Shown: piece by piece, positions 16,077 to 24,311 of the stretch | Layout of the letters: each line of letters opens with the position of its first letter | How positions within the stretch are numbered: position 1 is the first letter of the stretch | From: Alphaproteobacteria bacterium | Lineage (GTDB): Bacteria; Pseudomonadota; Alphaproteobacteria; CADEGL01 | DNA: 32,795 bases | Assembly (NCBI GenBank): GCA_026400755.1 | Contig: JAPLOM010000006.1 | Coordinates: forward strand, 1-32,795 | Reading direction: 5' to 3' | Program-made: the position numbers and the translations under genes | The notes under the pieces: generated by a model | Databases searched by the model: none | Told to the model about the DNA's origin: nothing | The model's input: the letters and a program-made list of their open reading frames with translations, nothing else

Positions 16077-17011
16077 GGAGCTTTCTCCAACAGTTGAGAC
16101 GGATCGACGTTGCCGCCGCAGACCAGCACGCCGACGCGCTCGTCTGCATGGGGTTTGTAGGCGCCGGACAAAAGCGCCGCCATCGCGGCGGCACCGCCCG
16201 GCTCGGCGGCGACGCGAAGGGTTTCCCACAGGGCGCGCTGCGCCGCGCGGATGGCGTCGTCCGTCACCAGCACGACGCGCTCGATGTGTTTCCGCGCGAG
16301 AGTGAACATCAGATCACCCACACGTTTGGCCCCGAGGGAATCGGCGGCCACACCGCCGACCGCGACGTCCACTGGCGCGCCGGCTTCCAGCGCGTGCGCC
16401 AGTGTGGGCGCGGCCTCGGGCTCGACGCCCACGATCTTCACCCGGCCCTGATACCAGGCCGCCACGCCGCCGATCAGCCCGCCACCGCCGACCGCGACCA
16501 GGATCGTGTCGAGCCCGGGCGCTTGACGGTCGAACTCGCGTCCGGTCGTGCCCTGTCCGGCCAATACTTCGGGCTGGTCGTAGGCGTGGACGACAAGAGC
16601 GCCGGTTTCCTTCACGCGCTTCTCGCTGGCAGCGAAGGCTTCGGCATAGGACGCGCCGCCGACATTCACGATGGCGCCGTAGTCGCGCAGGCGCGCGATC
16701 TTCACGGGCGAGGAGATCTGCGGCACGAAGATTTCCGCGCGATGGCCAAGCTCGCGCGCGGCGAAGGCGGTGGCCAAGCCATGATTGCCACCCGACGCGG
16801 CGATCACGCCCGCCGCCGGCACTGAGCTTGAAAGGATGCGGTTGAACGCGCCGCGCGGCTTGAACGAGCCGGTGTGCTGCAACAGCTCGAGTTTCAGGGT
16901 CACGGCGGCGGAAAGGCCGAAGGCTCCGCGCTCCAGCGCCATCACGGGCGTTTCGCGCACATGCGGCGTGATGCGGGCGACGGCCTGTTCGATGTCGTCC
17001 GGCGAAATCAT
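16073..17011 (-). CDS. Threonine/serine dehydratase-like PLP enzyme
   Basis: A fold-type II PLP enzyme of 312 aa. K51 in HTGSFKPRGA is the PLP Schiff-base lysine, ASGGNHG binds the substrate carboxylate and phosphate region, and VGGGGLIGG forms the PLP phosphate loop; a Cys lies near the C-terminus (VLVCGGNVD). It lacks the C-terminal ACT-like regulatory domain of biosynthetic IlvA, so it is a short, catabolic-type threonine/serine dehydratase, or a related racemase/ammonia-lyase. It is first in a two-gene minus-strand operon with the MDR oxidoreductase and is separated from the peroxiredoxin by a strong hairpin. Substrate specificity cannot be told from sequence. Confidence 0.88.
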   Translation of the reverse strand: MISPDDIEQAVARITPHVRETPVMALERGAFGLSAAVTLKLELLQHTGSFKPRGAFNRILSSSVPAAGVIAASGGNHGLATAFAARELGHRAEIFVPQISSPVKIARLRDYGAIVNVGGASYAEAFAASEKRVKETGALVVHAYDQPEVLAGQGTTGREFDRQAPGLDTILVAVGGGGLIGGVAAWYQGRVKIVGVEPEAAPTLAHALEAGAPVDVAVGGVAADSLGAKRVGDLMFTLARKHIERVVLVTDDAIRAAQRALWETLRVAAEPGGAAAMAALLSGAYKPHADERVGVLVCGGNVDPSQLLEKAP

Positions 17012-17033
17012 AGTGGGGGCACCCTAAAACGAG

Positions 17034-17064
17034 ACGGGCCGGCGCGGCAGCCGCGCCGGCCCGT
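17034..17064 (-). terminator. Strong GC hairpin, probable terminator after the peroxiredoxin gene
   Basis: A perfect 14-base inverted repeat (17034-17047 and 17051-17064, loop CAG) lies between the peroxiredoxin stop and the dehydratase start. Read on the minus strand it is followed by CTCGTTTTAGGG, a short T-run, so it fits an intrinsic terminator that isolates the peroxiredoxin from the dehydratase operon. Confidence 0.6.
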
Positions 17065-17089
17065 TTATCTGGAACCGAGGCGAACCGCC

Positions 17090-17725
17090 TTAGCGATCCG
17101 GCGTCGGCGTGATGCGCAGATAGGGCTTCAGCGCCTTCCAGCCCTTGGGGAACTTCTTCTTTGCGTCCTCGTCGGACAGCGAGGGGACGATGATGACGTC
17201 CTCGCCCTTCTTCCAGTTGACCGGCGTGGCCACGCTGAACTTGTCCGTGAGCTGCAGCGAATCGACGACGCGCAGAATCTCGTCGAAGTTGCGGCCGCAG
17301 GTCTGCGGATAGGTGATCATCAGGCGGACCTTCTTCTTCGGGTCGATGACGAACACCGTGCGCACCGTGTAAAGCTCGTCGTGCGCCGGATGCATCATGC
17401 CGTAGAGGTTCGCGACCTTGCGCTGCGAATCGGCCACGATCGGATAGCCGACCTTCGTGCTCTGAGTCTCCTCGATGTCCTTGACCCAGCCTTTGTGGGA
17501 TTCGGGGCTGTCGACGGAGACGCCCAGCACCTTCACGTTCCTCTTGTCGAACTCGGGCTTGATCTTGGCCATGTAGCCCAGTTCGGTCGTGCAGACCGGG
17601 GTGAAATCCTTGGGATGCGAGAACAGGATGCACCAGCTATCGCCAACCCATTCGTGGAACTTGATCGGACCGGTGCTCGTCTCGGCTTCGAAATCGGGGG
17701 CGGTGTCGCCCAGGCGAAGGGTCAT
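17090..17725 (-). CDS. 1-Cys peroxiredoxin (Prx6 subfamily)
   Basis: 211 aa. The peroxidatic Cys is C45 in HPKDFTPVCTTEL (P-x3-T/S-x2-C motif), with the conserved Arg supplied in the YTVRTVFVIDPKKKVRL segment. The C-terminal extension (DSLQLTD..., TPVNWKKGEDVII..., and a Lys-rich end) is that of Prx6-type enzymes, which work with one Cys and are reduced by external thiols such as glutathione. It detoxifies H2O2 and alkyl hydroperoxides in the cytosol. An AGGAG ribosome site is present 8 bases before the ATG. It is a single-gene unit, divergent from DUF1178. Confidence 0.95.
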   Translation of the reverse strand: MTLRLGDTAPDFEAETSTGPIKFHEWVGDSWCILFSHPKDFTPVCTTELGYMAKIKPEFDKRNVKVLGVSVDSPESHKGWVKDIEETQSTKVGYPIVADSQRKVANLYGMMHPAHDELYTVRTVFVIDPKKKVRLMITYPQTCGRNFDEILRVVDSLQLTDKFSVATPVNWKKGEDVIIVPSLSDEDAKKKFPKGWKALKPYLRITPTPDR

Positions 17726-17773
17726 GGCGTGCTCCTGTTAGGTGTTCTTCGGTTTGCCCCTTGTTATGTCTTT

Positions 17774-17801
17774 TAGTTAGTACGGGGCTTGGCTGGGGCA
17801 A
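17774..17801 (-). promoter_or_regulatory. Candidate peroxiredoxin promoter
   Basis: On the minus strand TTGCCC (17801-17796) and TAACTA (17779-17774) are spaced by 16 bases, about 50 bases before the ATG. Match quality is moderate, and I see no clear oxidative-stress operator. Confidence 0.3.
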
Positions 17802-17863
17802 CTCTCGCCCACAAATGTGATCGATTCAAGATGGGCGGCGTCCCATCGTCGGGAATCAAAGAC

Positions 17864-17892
17864 TTGTCAGAATAGGATTTTAGCCCATTTTA
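17864..17892 (+). promoter_or_regulatory. Candidate DUF1178 gene promoter
   Basis: TTGTCA at 17864-17869 and ATTTTA at 17887-17892 with a 17-base spacer, in an AT-rich island between the divergent genes. A GATGGG/CCCATC inverted repeat (17830-17835, 17842-17847) lies upstream and could be a binding site. Confidence 0.3.
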
Positions 17893-17937
17893 GAGGGGCC
17901 TGCCGCGCCGTGCGGCGGGCATCCGGGTCCAGACGCG

Positions 17938-18369
17938 ATGATTGTATTCGATCTCAAATGCAAGGACGGCCACGTCTTCGAAGCGTGGTTTCCCGACAGC
18001 GCGGCCTTCGAGAAGCAGAAGGCCAAGAAGGCCGTGGTGTGCCCCATGTGCGGCAACCGCCGCGTGACCAAGGCGCCGATGGCGCCCAACATCTCCAGCG
18101 GCAAGTCGCGCGAGCGCGATGTCGACAAGCCGCCACAGCAGCAGCCTAACGCCAACGAGATGATGGTGATGCTCTCGAAGCTCCGGCAGGAGGTTGAGAA
18201 GAACTCCGATTACGTTGGCGAGAAATTCCCGGAAGAGGCGCGCAAGATCCATTACGGCGAAACGGAAAAGCGCAACATCTACGGCGAAGCCAGCAAGGAA
18301 GAAGCCGCCGAGCTGGCCGAAGAGGGTGTCGAATTCCAGCGTATCCCCTGGGTCCGTCACGATTCGTGA
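17938..18369 (+). CDS. DUF1178 family protein
   Basis: A small conserved alphaproteobacterial protein of 143 aa. It starts MIVFDLKCKDGHVFEAWF and has two Cys pairs or singles arranged as a zinc-ribbon-like motif (C8, then C35-P-M-C38-G), followed by a charged helix (MVMLSKLRQEVEKNSDYVGEKFPEEARKIHYGE) and a conserved ERNIYGEAS-like segment (KRNIYGEASKEEA). The function of the family is not known. In related genomes it usually follows the Nit-type amidase and precedes ubiG. Here ubiG is convergent at its 3' end, and the amidase is separated from it by the 13443-17725 insert. Confidence 0.93.
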   Translation: MIVFDLKCKDGHVFEAWFPDSAAFEKQKAKKAVVCPMCGNRRVTKAPMAPNISSGKSRERDVDKPPQQQPNANEMMVMLSKLRQEVEKNSDYVGEKFPEEARKIHYGETEKRNIYGEASKEEAAELAEEGVEFQRIPWVRHDS

Positions 18370-18372
18370 CGG

Positions 18373-19125
18373 TCAGTCTTCGCGGCTCACCGCGAAGGCC
18401 ATGTAGTTGACGTCCACGCCCTTTTCCAAACCCCAGGTGTCGGTCATCGGGTTGTAGCCGACGCCCGCCAGCGCCTTTACGTCCGCGCCCGCGTTGCGCA
18501 GCGCCGACGCCAATTCCGATGGACGGACGAAGCGTTTCCAGTCATGGGTGCCGCGCGGCAGCCAACGCAGAACATACTCCGCGCCCACGATGGCCATGGC
18601 GTAGGACTTCACGGTGCGGTTGAGGGTGGCCAGGAACAGGCCACCGCCCGGACGGGTCAAGGCCACGCAATCGGCCAGGAACGCATCGCGGTCGGCCACG
18701 TGTTCGACCACCTCCATGGAAATCACGGCGTCGAAGGACGCGCCCTCGGCGACGAGCGCCTCGGCCGTCGTCGCGCGATAGCTGATTGTCACCTCAGTCT
18801 CTTCGGCGTGGGCGGCTGCGGCTGCGACGTTCTCCTCGGCTGCGTCGATGCCCGTGACCTCTGCCCCCATGCGCGCCAACGGCTCCGTCAAAAGGCCGCC
18901 GCCGCAACCGATATCGGCGATGCGGAGGCCCTTCAGCGGCTTGAGCGAACGGGCGTCGCGCTCCAGAAGGGCGCAAAGTCGGTCGCGGATGAAGGCCAGG
19001 CGCACGGGATTGAGGCGATGCAGGGGCCGGTAAGGACCGTTCGTGTCCCACCACGAGTCGGCGAGGGCGGCGAACTTGGCGACCTCGCTGGCGTCAACCG
19101 AGGCGTGGGGTTGGGCGTGTTTCAT
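18373..19125 (-). CDS. ubiG: Ubiquinone biosynthesis O-methyltransferase UbiG
   Basis: UbiG (250 aa) performs both O-methylation steps in ubiquinone synthesis. Evidence is the family-specific WWDTNGPYRPLHRLNPVRL segment, motif I ADIGCGGGLLTEPLARMGA, motif II VTGIDAAEENV, the MEVVEHVAD motif and the membrane-lipid interaction region LRWLPRGTHDWKRFV, ending with NYMAFAVSRED. The ATG at 19125 gives the normal length. The frame continues upstream but without conserved sequence. It is divergent from lysC across 125 bases, in which I could not single out a promoter. Confidence 0.95.
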   Translation of the reverse strand: MKHAQPHASVDASEVAKFAALADSWWDTNGPYRPLHRLNPVRLAFIRDRLCALLERDARSLKPLKGLRIADIGCGGGLLTEPLARMGAEVTGIDAAEENVAAAAAHAEETEVTISYRATTAEALVAEGASFDAVISMEVVEHVADRDAFLADCVALTRPGGGLFLATLNRTVKSYAMAIVGAEYVLRWLPRGTHDWKRFVRPSELASALRNAGADVKALAGVGYNPMTDTWGLEKGVDVNYMAFAVSRED

Positions 19126-19250
19126 GGGCTCTTTTTGGCTATTCGAACAGCGGCGCCTGTTGCCACGCGCCCGCGAAAGACAGTATGGGTACGCTCGCAT
19201 CGGCTGGCAACCGGCGCCATTTCGACATCAACCCCGCGTATTTTCGCGTC

Positions 19251-20483
19251 ATGGCTCGCATCGTTCAGAAATTCGGCGGCACCTCGGTCGGCACCATCGA
19301 GCGCATTCAGGCCGTGGCCAAGCGCGTGAAGGCCGAATTCGACGCGGGCAACGAGGTCGCGGTGGTGGTCTCGGCCATGTCGGGCGTGACGAACCAGCTC
19401 GTCGATTACGCGACCAAGATTTCCCCGCTCCACGACGCGCGCGAGTACGACGTCATCGTGGCCTCGGGCGAGCAGGTGACCAGCGGCTTGGTCGCGATGG
19501 CGCTACAGGCGCTCGGCGTGCCCGCGCGCTCGTGGCTCGGCTGGCAGATCCCGTTCAAGACCGACGCCGTCCACGGCAAGGCGCGCATCCAAGATATCGA
19601 GGTTGACGAGCTGTTGCGCCGCATGGCCGCGCGCGAAGTGCCGGTCGTGGCCGGCTTCCAGGGCGTGGCCGAGGACAACCGCATCACCACGCTCGGCCGC
19701 GGCGGTTCCGACACCTCCGCCGTCGCGCTGGCGGCCGCGCTGAACGCCGACCGCTGCGACATCTTCACCGATGTCGACGGCGTCTACACCTGCGACCCGC
19801 GCATCGTTGCGAAGGCGCGCAAGCTCGATAAGATCACCCACGAAGAAATGCTGGAGCTGGCCTCGCAGGGCGCGAAGGTGCTCCAGACCCGCTCCGTCGC
19901 CATGGCCATGAGCCACGGCGTGCGCGTGCAGGTCCTGTCGAGCTTCGTGGACGCGCCCGGAACCCTTGTCGTGAACGAGGACGAGATCGTGGAAAAGGAA
20001 GTCGTCAGCGGCATCGCCTACAGTCGAGACGAGGCGAAGATCACCTTTGTCGGCGTGCAGGACCGCCCCGGCGTCGCGGCGGCCATCTTCGGCCCTCTCT
20101 CGGATGCTAGCGTCAACGTCGACATGATCGTCCAGAACGTCTCCGAGGACGGCAAGACCACGGGCCTGACCTTCACCGTCGGCAAGGCCGACCTGGAGCG
20201 CACCGTCTCGGTGCTGAACGAGCGCCAGAAGGATCTGGGCTTCGCGCGGCTCGTGCCCGATTCGAACGTGGTGAAGGTTTCCGTCATCGGCGTCGGCATG
20301 CGCAGCCACGCGGGCGTGGCGCAGCGCATGTTCCAGACGCTCGCGGGCAAGGGCATCAACATCCAGGTGATCTCGACATCCGAGATCAAGATCAGCGTCC
20401 TGATCGCCGAGGAATACACCGAGTTGGCGCTACGGGCGCTGCACACGGCCTATGGTCTGGACCAGGACGAGGCGCGTATCTAA
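19251..20483 (+). CDS. lysC: Aspartate kinase
   Basis: A monofunctional aspartokinase of 410 aa, the first step of lysine, methionine and threonine synthesis. The kinase domain (residues about 1-245) starts MARIVQKFGGTSVG with the catalytic Lys (K7) and contains SAMSGVTNQL, TLGRGGSDTSAVALAAAL and FTDVDGVYTCDPR. The C-terminal region (about 260-410) holds tandem ACT domains (QDRPGVAAAIFGPLSDASVNVDMIVQN and VIGVGMRSHAGVAQRMFQTLAGKGINIQVISTSEIKIS), so feedback inhibition by lysine and/or threonine is expected. An internal start giving a separate beta subunit is possible but not shown. In many relatives ptsP follows; here a RodZ-like gene does. Confidence 0.97.
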   Translation: MARIVQKFGGTSVGTIERIQAVAKRVKAEFDAGNEVAVVVSAMSGVTNQLVDYATKISPLHDAREYDVIVASGEQVTSGLVAMALQALGVPARSWLGWQIPFKTDAVHGKARIQDIEVDELLRRMAAREVPVVAGFQGVAEDNRITTLGRGGSDTSAVALAAALNADRCDIFTDVDGVYTCDPRIVAKARKLDKITHEEMLELASQGAKVLQTRSVAMAMSHGVRVQVLSSFVDAPGTLVVNEDEIVEKEVVSGIAYSRDEAKITFVGVQDRPGVAAAIFGPLSDASVNVDMIVQNVSEDGKTTGLTFTVGKADLERTVSVLNERQKDLGFARLVPDSNVVKVSVIGVGMRSHAGVAQRMFQTLAGKGINIQVISTSEIKISVLIAEEYTELALRALHTAYGLDQDEARI

Positions 20484-20505
20484 AGCCTTCCCTCGAAACG
20501 AAGAT

Positions 20506-20548
20506 TTGCTATCCGGGGGGATTGCCCGATAATTTAAGGCCCGATAAT
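20506..20548 (+). promoter_or_regulatory. Candidate promoter with duplicated -10 for the RodZ-like gene
   Basis: TTGCTA at 20506-20511 and GATAAT at 20528-20533 have a 16-base spacer. A second GATAAT at 20543-20548 arises from the 15-base tandem duplication and has a weaker TTGCCC upstream at 14 bases. Either could start transcription about 60-80 bases before the gene. Confidence 0.4.
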
Positions 20549-20554
20549 TTAAGG
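20525..20554 (+). repeat. Perfect tandem duplication of a 15-base unit
   Basis: CCCGATAATTTAAGG occurs twice in direct succession (20525-20539, 20540-20554) with no mismatch. It is AT-rich against a GC-rich background and carries a -10-like GATAAT in each copy. Confidence 0.92.
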
Positions 20555-20557
20555 ATT

Positions 20558-20584
20558 GGGCCGTGCGGATTTGCTGCACGGCCC
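20558..20584 (+). other. Hairpin in lysC-rodZ intergenic region
   Basis: GGGCCGTGC (20558-20566) pairs perfectly with GCACGGCCC (20576-20584) across a 9-base loop. It is followed by GTTCGGGTT rather than a T-run, so it may be a weak lysC terminator or a 5' leader hairpin of the downstream gene. Confidence 0.45.
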
Positions 20585-20616
20585 GTTCGGGTTCATGCGG
20601 GGAGACTTGGACCGAC

Positions 20617-21807
20617 ATGGCGGAGAATAAGCCGCTCAATCTTTCGGTCGAGCCTCAGGGCGGGTCCCAGGCCGCGCTCGGCGCATCCGCCGCGCCGCGT
20701 CTGGCCACGGGCGCGTTGCTGGTCGACGCGCGCAAGCGCAAGGGTTTGTCGATCGCCGATGCTTTCGGCGCGCTGCGCATCCGCCAGGTCTATCTGGAAG
20801 CCATCGAGCAGGGGCGCTTGAGCGACCTGCCCGGCGTCGCTTATGCGCTCGGTTTCGTGCGCACCTATGCCGAATATCTCGGTCTCGATGGCAACGAGAT
20901 CGTGCGCCGTTTCAAGGAGGAAGCCGACGAGCTGGGCCGCAAGACCGAACTGGTCTTCCCCCTGCCGCTGTCCGAGGGGCGTTTCCCCGGCCGCATTGTC
21001 ATCTTGGTTTCGATCGGCCTTGCGCTTTTCATCTATGGCGTCTGGCACTACACGGCCACGCGCGACCGCTCGATGGTCGAGCTGGTGCCGCCACCGCCGA
21101 CGGCATCGAAGAATGTGACGCCACCTGCCGAACCGGCGAAGCCGGCCGAGCCCCCCAAGCCCGCGGAAGCCCCGGCCCCGACGGTCTCGGTCGCGGTGCC
21201 CGTTCCGCCCCCAGCTCCCACACCCGCGCCATCCGCCGCGGCCCCGCCGGCGCCTGCCCTGATACCCACACCGGTTGCGCCGCCATCCGCGTCTGCCCCG
21301 CCGCCGCCCGCCGCGAGCGCGCCGGCCGCGGCCAATCCACCGCCCACTTCCGCAAAGCCGCCAGCGACTGCGACTCCTGCCCCGGCGGCCAATGCGCCGT
21401 TGGCGTCCAATCCGCCGCTGTCCGGCGTCGCCGTGCCGCAGGCCAATCCGCCGCCGCCCGCCGTGGCCGCTGCCGGTGGCGGCGCCCAGCCAGCGCAGCA
21501 GACGGCGTCTTCGGACGCGCCCAAGGTTTTCGGCGACGACAGCGCCGGCGTCCGCATCCAGCTCAAGGCCAAGGCCGAAACCTGGATTCAGGTGACCGAC
21601 GAGAGCGGCAAGGTCGTGGCCATGCGTACCCTTAAGCCGGGCGAAAGCTACCGGGTGCCCAACCGCAACGGCCTGACCCTGTTCACCGGCAATGCCGGCG
21701 GGCTGGACGTGACGGTCGATGGCAAGAAGGCGCCCGCGCTGGGGGCGTCCGGCACTGTCCGCCGCAGTGTGGCGCTGGAGCCGGACGGGCTGTTGGCGGG
21801 CGAATAG
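20617..21807 (+). CDS. RodZ-like protein: helix-turn-helix, membrane segment, DUF4115 domain
   Basis: 396 aa. Residues about 30-105 form an Xre-like HTH of the RodZ type (LLVDARKRKGLSIADAFGALRIRQVYLEAIEQGRLSDLPGVAY..FVRTYAEYLGLD). A single membrane helix spans about 126-144. A long Pro/Ala-rich linker follows (about 155-310), then a C-terminal DUF4115 domain (about 315-396) with RIQLKAKAETWIQVTDESGKV and GESYRVPNRNGLTLFTGNAGGLDVTVDG. RodZ links MreB filaments to the cell-wall elongation machinery, with the HTH in the cytoplasm and DUF4115 in the periplasm. The linker is unusually long and low in complexity, and suits a protein spanning the periplasm. I did not assign a symbol, because alphaproteobacterial members are often annotated only as helix-turn-helix proteins. 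It lies immediately upstream of ispG, as RodZ does in several proteobacteria. Confidence 0.88.
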   Translation: MAENKPLNLSVEPQGGSQAALGASAAPRLATGALLVDARKRKGLSIADAFGALRIRQVYLEAIEQGRLSDLPGVAYALGFVRTYAEYLGLDGNEIVRRFKEEADELGRKTELVFPLPLSEGRFPGRIVILVSIGLALFIYGVWHYTATRDRSMVELVPPPPTASKNVTPPAEPAKPAEPPKPAEAPAPTVSVAVPVPPPAPTPAPSAAAPPAPALIPTPVAPPSASAPPPPAASAPAAANPPPTSAKPPATATPAPAANAPLASNPPLSGVAVPQANPPPPAVAAAGGGAQPAQQTASSDAPKVFGDDSAGVRIQLKAKAETWIQVTDESGKVVAMRTLKPGESYRVPNRNGLTLFTGNAGGLDVTVDGKKAPALGASGTVRRSVALEPDGLLAGE

Positions 21808-21843
21808 GGGCTTTTCCGCCGGGGCTTAAGTGCCCATATTCCC

Positions 21844-21872
21844 TTCGATCCGGCCTGCTTTTCGGCTATAAG
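21844..21872 (+). promoter_or_regulatory. Candidate ispG promoter
   Basis: TTCGAT (21844-21849), a 17-base spacer and TATAAG (21867-21872) lie about 30 bases before the ispG ATG. The good -10 and spacing suggest ispG can be expressed apart from the RodZ-like gene. Confidence 0.35.
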
Positions 21873-21903
21873 TCCGGCCAAACTCGCAACCCGGGATAAA
21901 CCC

Positions 21904-23037
21904 ATGAGCGTTCGGCCTTACCGCGACATCCAGCGGCGTAAATCCCGCCAGATTCGCGTCGGCAAAGTCCTGGTCGGTGGCGACGCGCCCATCACCGTCC
22001 AGACGATGACCAACACGTTGACGACCGACGTGGCCGGAACGGTCGCGCAGATCAAGCGCGCCGAGGAGGCCGGCGTCGACATCGTGCGAGTCTCGGTGCC
22101 GGATCAGGAATCGACGGCCGCGCTCAAGCACATCGTCAAGCAGGTCAACGTCCCGATCGTCGCGGACATCCATTTCCACTACAAGCGCGCCCTCGAAGCG
22201 GCGGATGCGGGCGCTGCGTGCCTGCGCATCAATCCCGGCAACATCGGCAGCATGGAACGCGTGCGCGAGGTGGTGAAGGCGGCCAAGGATCATGGCTGCA
22301 GCATGCGCATCGGCGTGAACGCCGGCAGCCTGGAGCAGCATCTGCTCGAGAAATACGGCGAGCCGTGCCCCGACGCGATGGTCGAGAGCGCGCTGCATCA
22401 CATTAAGATCCTCCAGGATGCCGATTTCCACGAGTTCAAGATCAGCTGCAAGGCGTCCGACGTGTTCCTGGCCGTCGCCGCCTATCAGGCGCTGTCCGAG
22501 GCCTGCGACTATCCGCTCCACCTCGGCATCACCGAGGCGGGCGGCTTGCGCAGCGGTACGATCAAATCGTCGATCGGCATGGGCTCGCTTCTGTGGGCCG
22601 GCATCGGCGACACGATCCGCGTCTCGCTCTCGGCCGAGCCCGAGGAAGAGGTGCGTGTCGGCTTCGACATGCTGAAGGCGCTGGGCTTGCGCCACCGTGG
22701 CATCAACGTGATCTCGTGCCCGTCCTGCGCGCGCCAGAATTTCCAGGTCATCAAGACCGTGGAAGAGCTGGAAAAGCGCCTGTCGCATATCGCAACGCCC
22801 ATGAGCCTGTCGGTCATCGGCTGCGTCGTGAACGGCCCGGGCGAGGCGCGTGAGACCGATATCGGCTTCACCGGCGGCGGCAAGGGCAACCACCAGGTTT
22901 ATCTGAACGGCGAGAAGCATCACGTGCTTCGCGACGGCAATATCGTCGATCACCTGGTCGAGTTGGTCGAGAAGAAGGCCGCCGAGATCGAGGCCAAGCG
23001 CGCTGATCCTTCCACCCAGACGGCCGCGGCCGAGTAA
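21904..23037 (+). CDS. ispG: 4-hydroxy-3-methylbut-2-en-1-yl diphosphate synthase IspG
   Basis: IspG (377 aa) converts MEcPP to HMBPP in the MEP isoprenoid pathway. The N-terminal TIM barrel includes [19 protein letters not shown] and [10 protein letters not shown]. The C-terminal iron-sulfur domain carries cluster ligands C272 and C275 (SCPSCAR), C307 ([11 protein letters not shown]) and E314, the usual Cys3Glu set for the [4Fe-4S] centre. Length matches the short bacterial form without the plant-type insert. hisS starts 21 bases after its stop. Confidence 0.97.
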   Translation: MSVRPYRDIQRRKSRQIRVGKVLVGGDAPITVQTMTNTLTTDVAGTVAQIKRAEEAGVDIVRVSVPDQESTAALKHIVKQVNVPIVADIHFHYKRALEAADAGAACLRINPGNIGSMERVREVVKAAKDHGCSMRIGVNAGSLEQHLLEKYGEPCPDAMVESALHHIKILQDADFHEFKISCKASDVFLAVAAYQALSEACDYPLHLGITEAGGLRSGTIKSSIGMGSLLWAGIGDTIRVSLSAEPEEEVRVGFDMLKALGLRHRGINVISCPSCARQNFQVIKTVEELEKRLSHIATPMSLSVIGCVVNGPGEARETDIGFTGGGKGNHQVYLNGEKHHVLRDGNIVDHLVELVEKKAAEIEAKRADPSTQTAAAE

Positions 23038-23058
23038 CGCTTCTTTCGGAGTTCTCTC

Positions 23059-24309
23059 GTGTCGGCACTGCAGCCGGTTCGCGGCACACGCGATCTTTTG
23101 CCCGACGACAGCCGGCGCCACCGCCATGTGGTCGAGACCGCACGCGCCATCGCCGAGCGCTACGGCTATCTCGAAATCGCGGTGCCGATCCTCGAGCCGA
23201 CGGAAGTCTTCAAGCGCACCCTGGGCGACACCTCCGACGTGGTCACGAAGGAGATGTACACCTTTACCGATCGTGGCGGCGAAATGGTCACCATGCGCCC
23301 CGAGGCCACGGCCGGCATCGCGCGCGCGCTCATCACCGGCGGCCTGACCCAGGATTTGCCGTTCAAGGTCTTCACCCACGGTCCCATGTTCCGCTACGAG
23401 CGGCCGCAGAAGGGCCGCCTGCGCCAGTTCCATCAGATCGACGTCGAATTGTTGGGCGTGCCCGAGCCGCTCGGTGATATCGAGGTGATCGCGCTGGGCG
23501 CGCGCGTGCTGGATGCGCTGGGTGTGCGCCGTGCGACGGTTTTGGAGCTCAACACGCTGGGCGACGGGGAAAGTCGCAACGCCTATCGCGGCGCTCTCGT
23601 CGACTATCTGGAAGGGTTTCGCGAGAAACTGTCCGAGGACAGCCGCGCGCGGCTCGAGCGAAACCCGCTGCGCATCCTCGATTCGAAGAACGAAGGCGAT
23701 CGCGCCATTGTGGCCGACGCGCCGATCTTCACCGACTATCTAAACGACGCATCCAAGGGCTTCTTCGCGACCGTGCGCGAAGGGCTCGATGCATTGGGCA
23801 TCGCCTATCAAGTCAATCCGCGCCTGGTGCGCGGACTCGACTACTACTGCCACACGGCGTTCGAGTTCACGACGACCGAGCTTGGCTCGCAGGGCGCGGT
23901 GCTGGCCGGCGGCCGCTATGACGGGCTGGTCGAGACCATGGGCGGGCCGTCGGTGCCGGGCATCGGCTGGGCCGCGGGCATCGAACGCCTCGCTATGCTG
24001 ATGACGGCCCTGGGCAGCGATGCACCCGCGCCCGCGCGGCCCATCGCCATCGTGCCGATCGGGGCGCCGGCGGAGGCCAGGGCGCTGACTTTGGCCGATG
24101 AGTTGCGTGCGGCAGGCCTTGCGGTCGAACTGGGTTATCGTGGTGCGGCCGGCAAGCGGATGAAGCGCGCCAACAAGCTCAATGCCGGCATCGCCATCAT
24201 TCTCGGCGAAGACGAATTGGCGCGCGGCGCGGCCACTGTGCGCAATCTCGATTCGGGCGAGCAGACCGAAGTGCCTCTCACGGCGCTCCGGGATCATCTG
24301 GGCCGCTAA
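23059..24309 (+). CDS. hisS: Histidine-tRNA ligase
   Basis: Class II histidyl-tRNA synthetase of 416 aa. It starts at a GTG preceded by CGGAG. The N-terminal [13 protein letters not shown] is typical; motif 1 is in the [19 protein letters not shown] region, motif 2 is [22 protein letters not shown], the HisA loops are [12 protein letters not shown] and AGGRYDGL, and motif 3 is [14 protein letters not shown]. The C-terminal anticodon-binding domain covers about 320-416. It lies two bases before prfA, so these translation genes form one transcription unit with ispG. Confidence 0.97.
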   Translation: MSALQPVRGTRDLLPDDSRRHRHVVETARAIAERYGYLEIAVPILEPTEVFKRTLGDTSDVVTKEMYTFTDRGGEMVTMRPEATAGIARALITGGLTQDLPFKVFTHGPMFRYERPQKGRLRQFHQIDVELLGVPEPLGDIEVIALGARVLDALGVRRATVLELNTLGDGESRNAYRGALVDYLEGFREKLSEDSRARLERNPLRILDSKNEGDRAIVADAPIFTDYLNDASKGFFATVREGLDALGIAYQVNPRLVRGLDYYCHTAFEFTTTELGSQGAVLAGGRYDGLVETMGGPSVPGIGWAAGIERLAMLMTALGSDAPAPARPIAIVPIGAPAEARALTLADELRAAGLAVELGYRGAAGKRMKRANKLNAGIAIILGEDELARGAATVRNLDSGEQTEVPLTALRDHLGR

Positions 24310-24311
24310 CC

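Noticed and set aside
21826-23433. 535-codon open frame on the minus strand opposite ispG and hisS
   Set aside because: Antisense shadow with the same biased composition; it crosses two well-supported genes.
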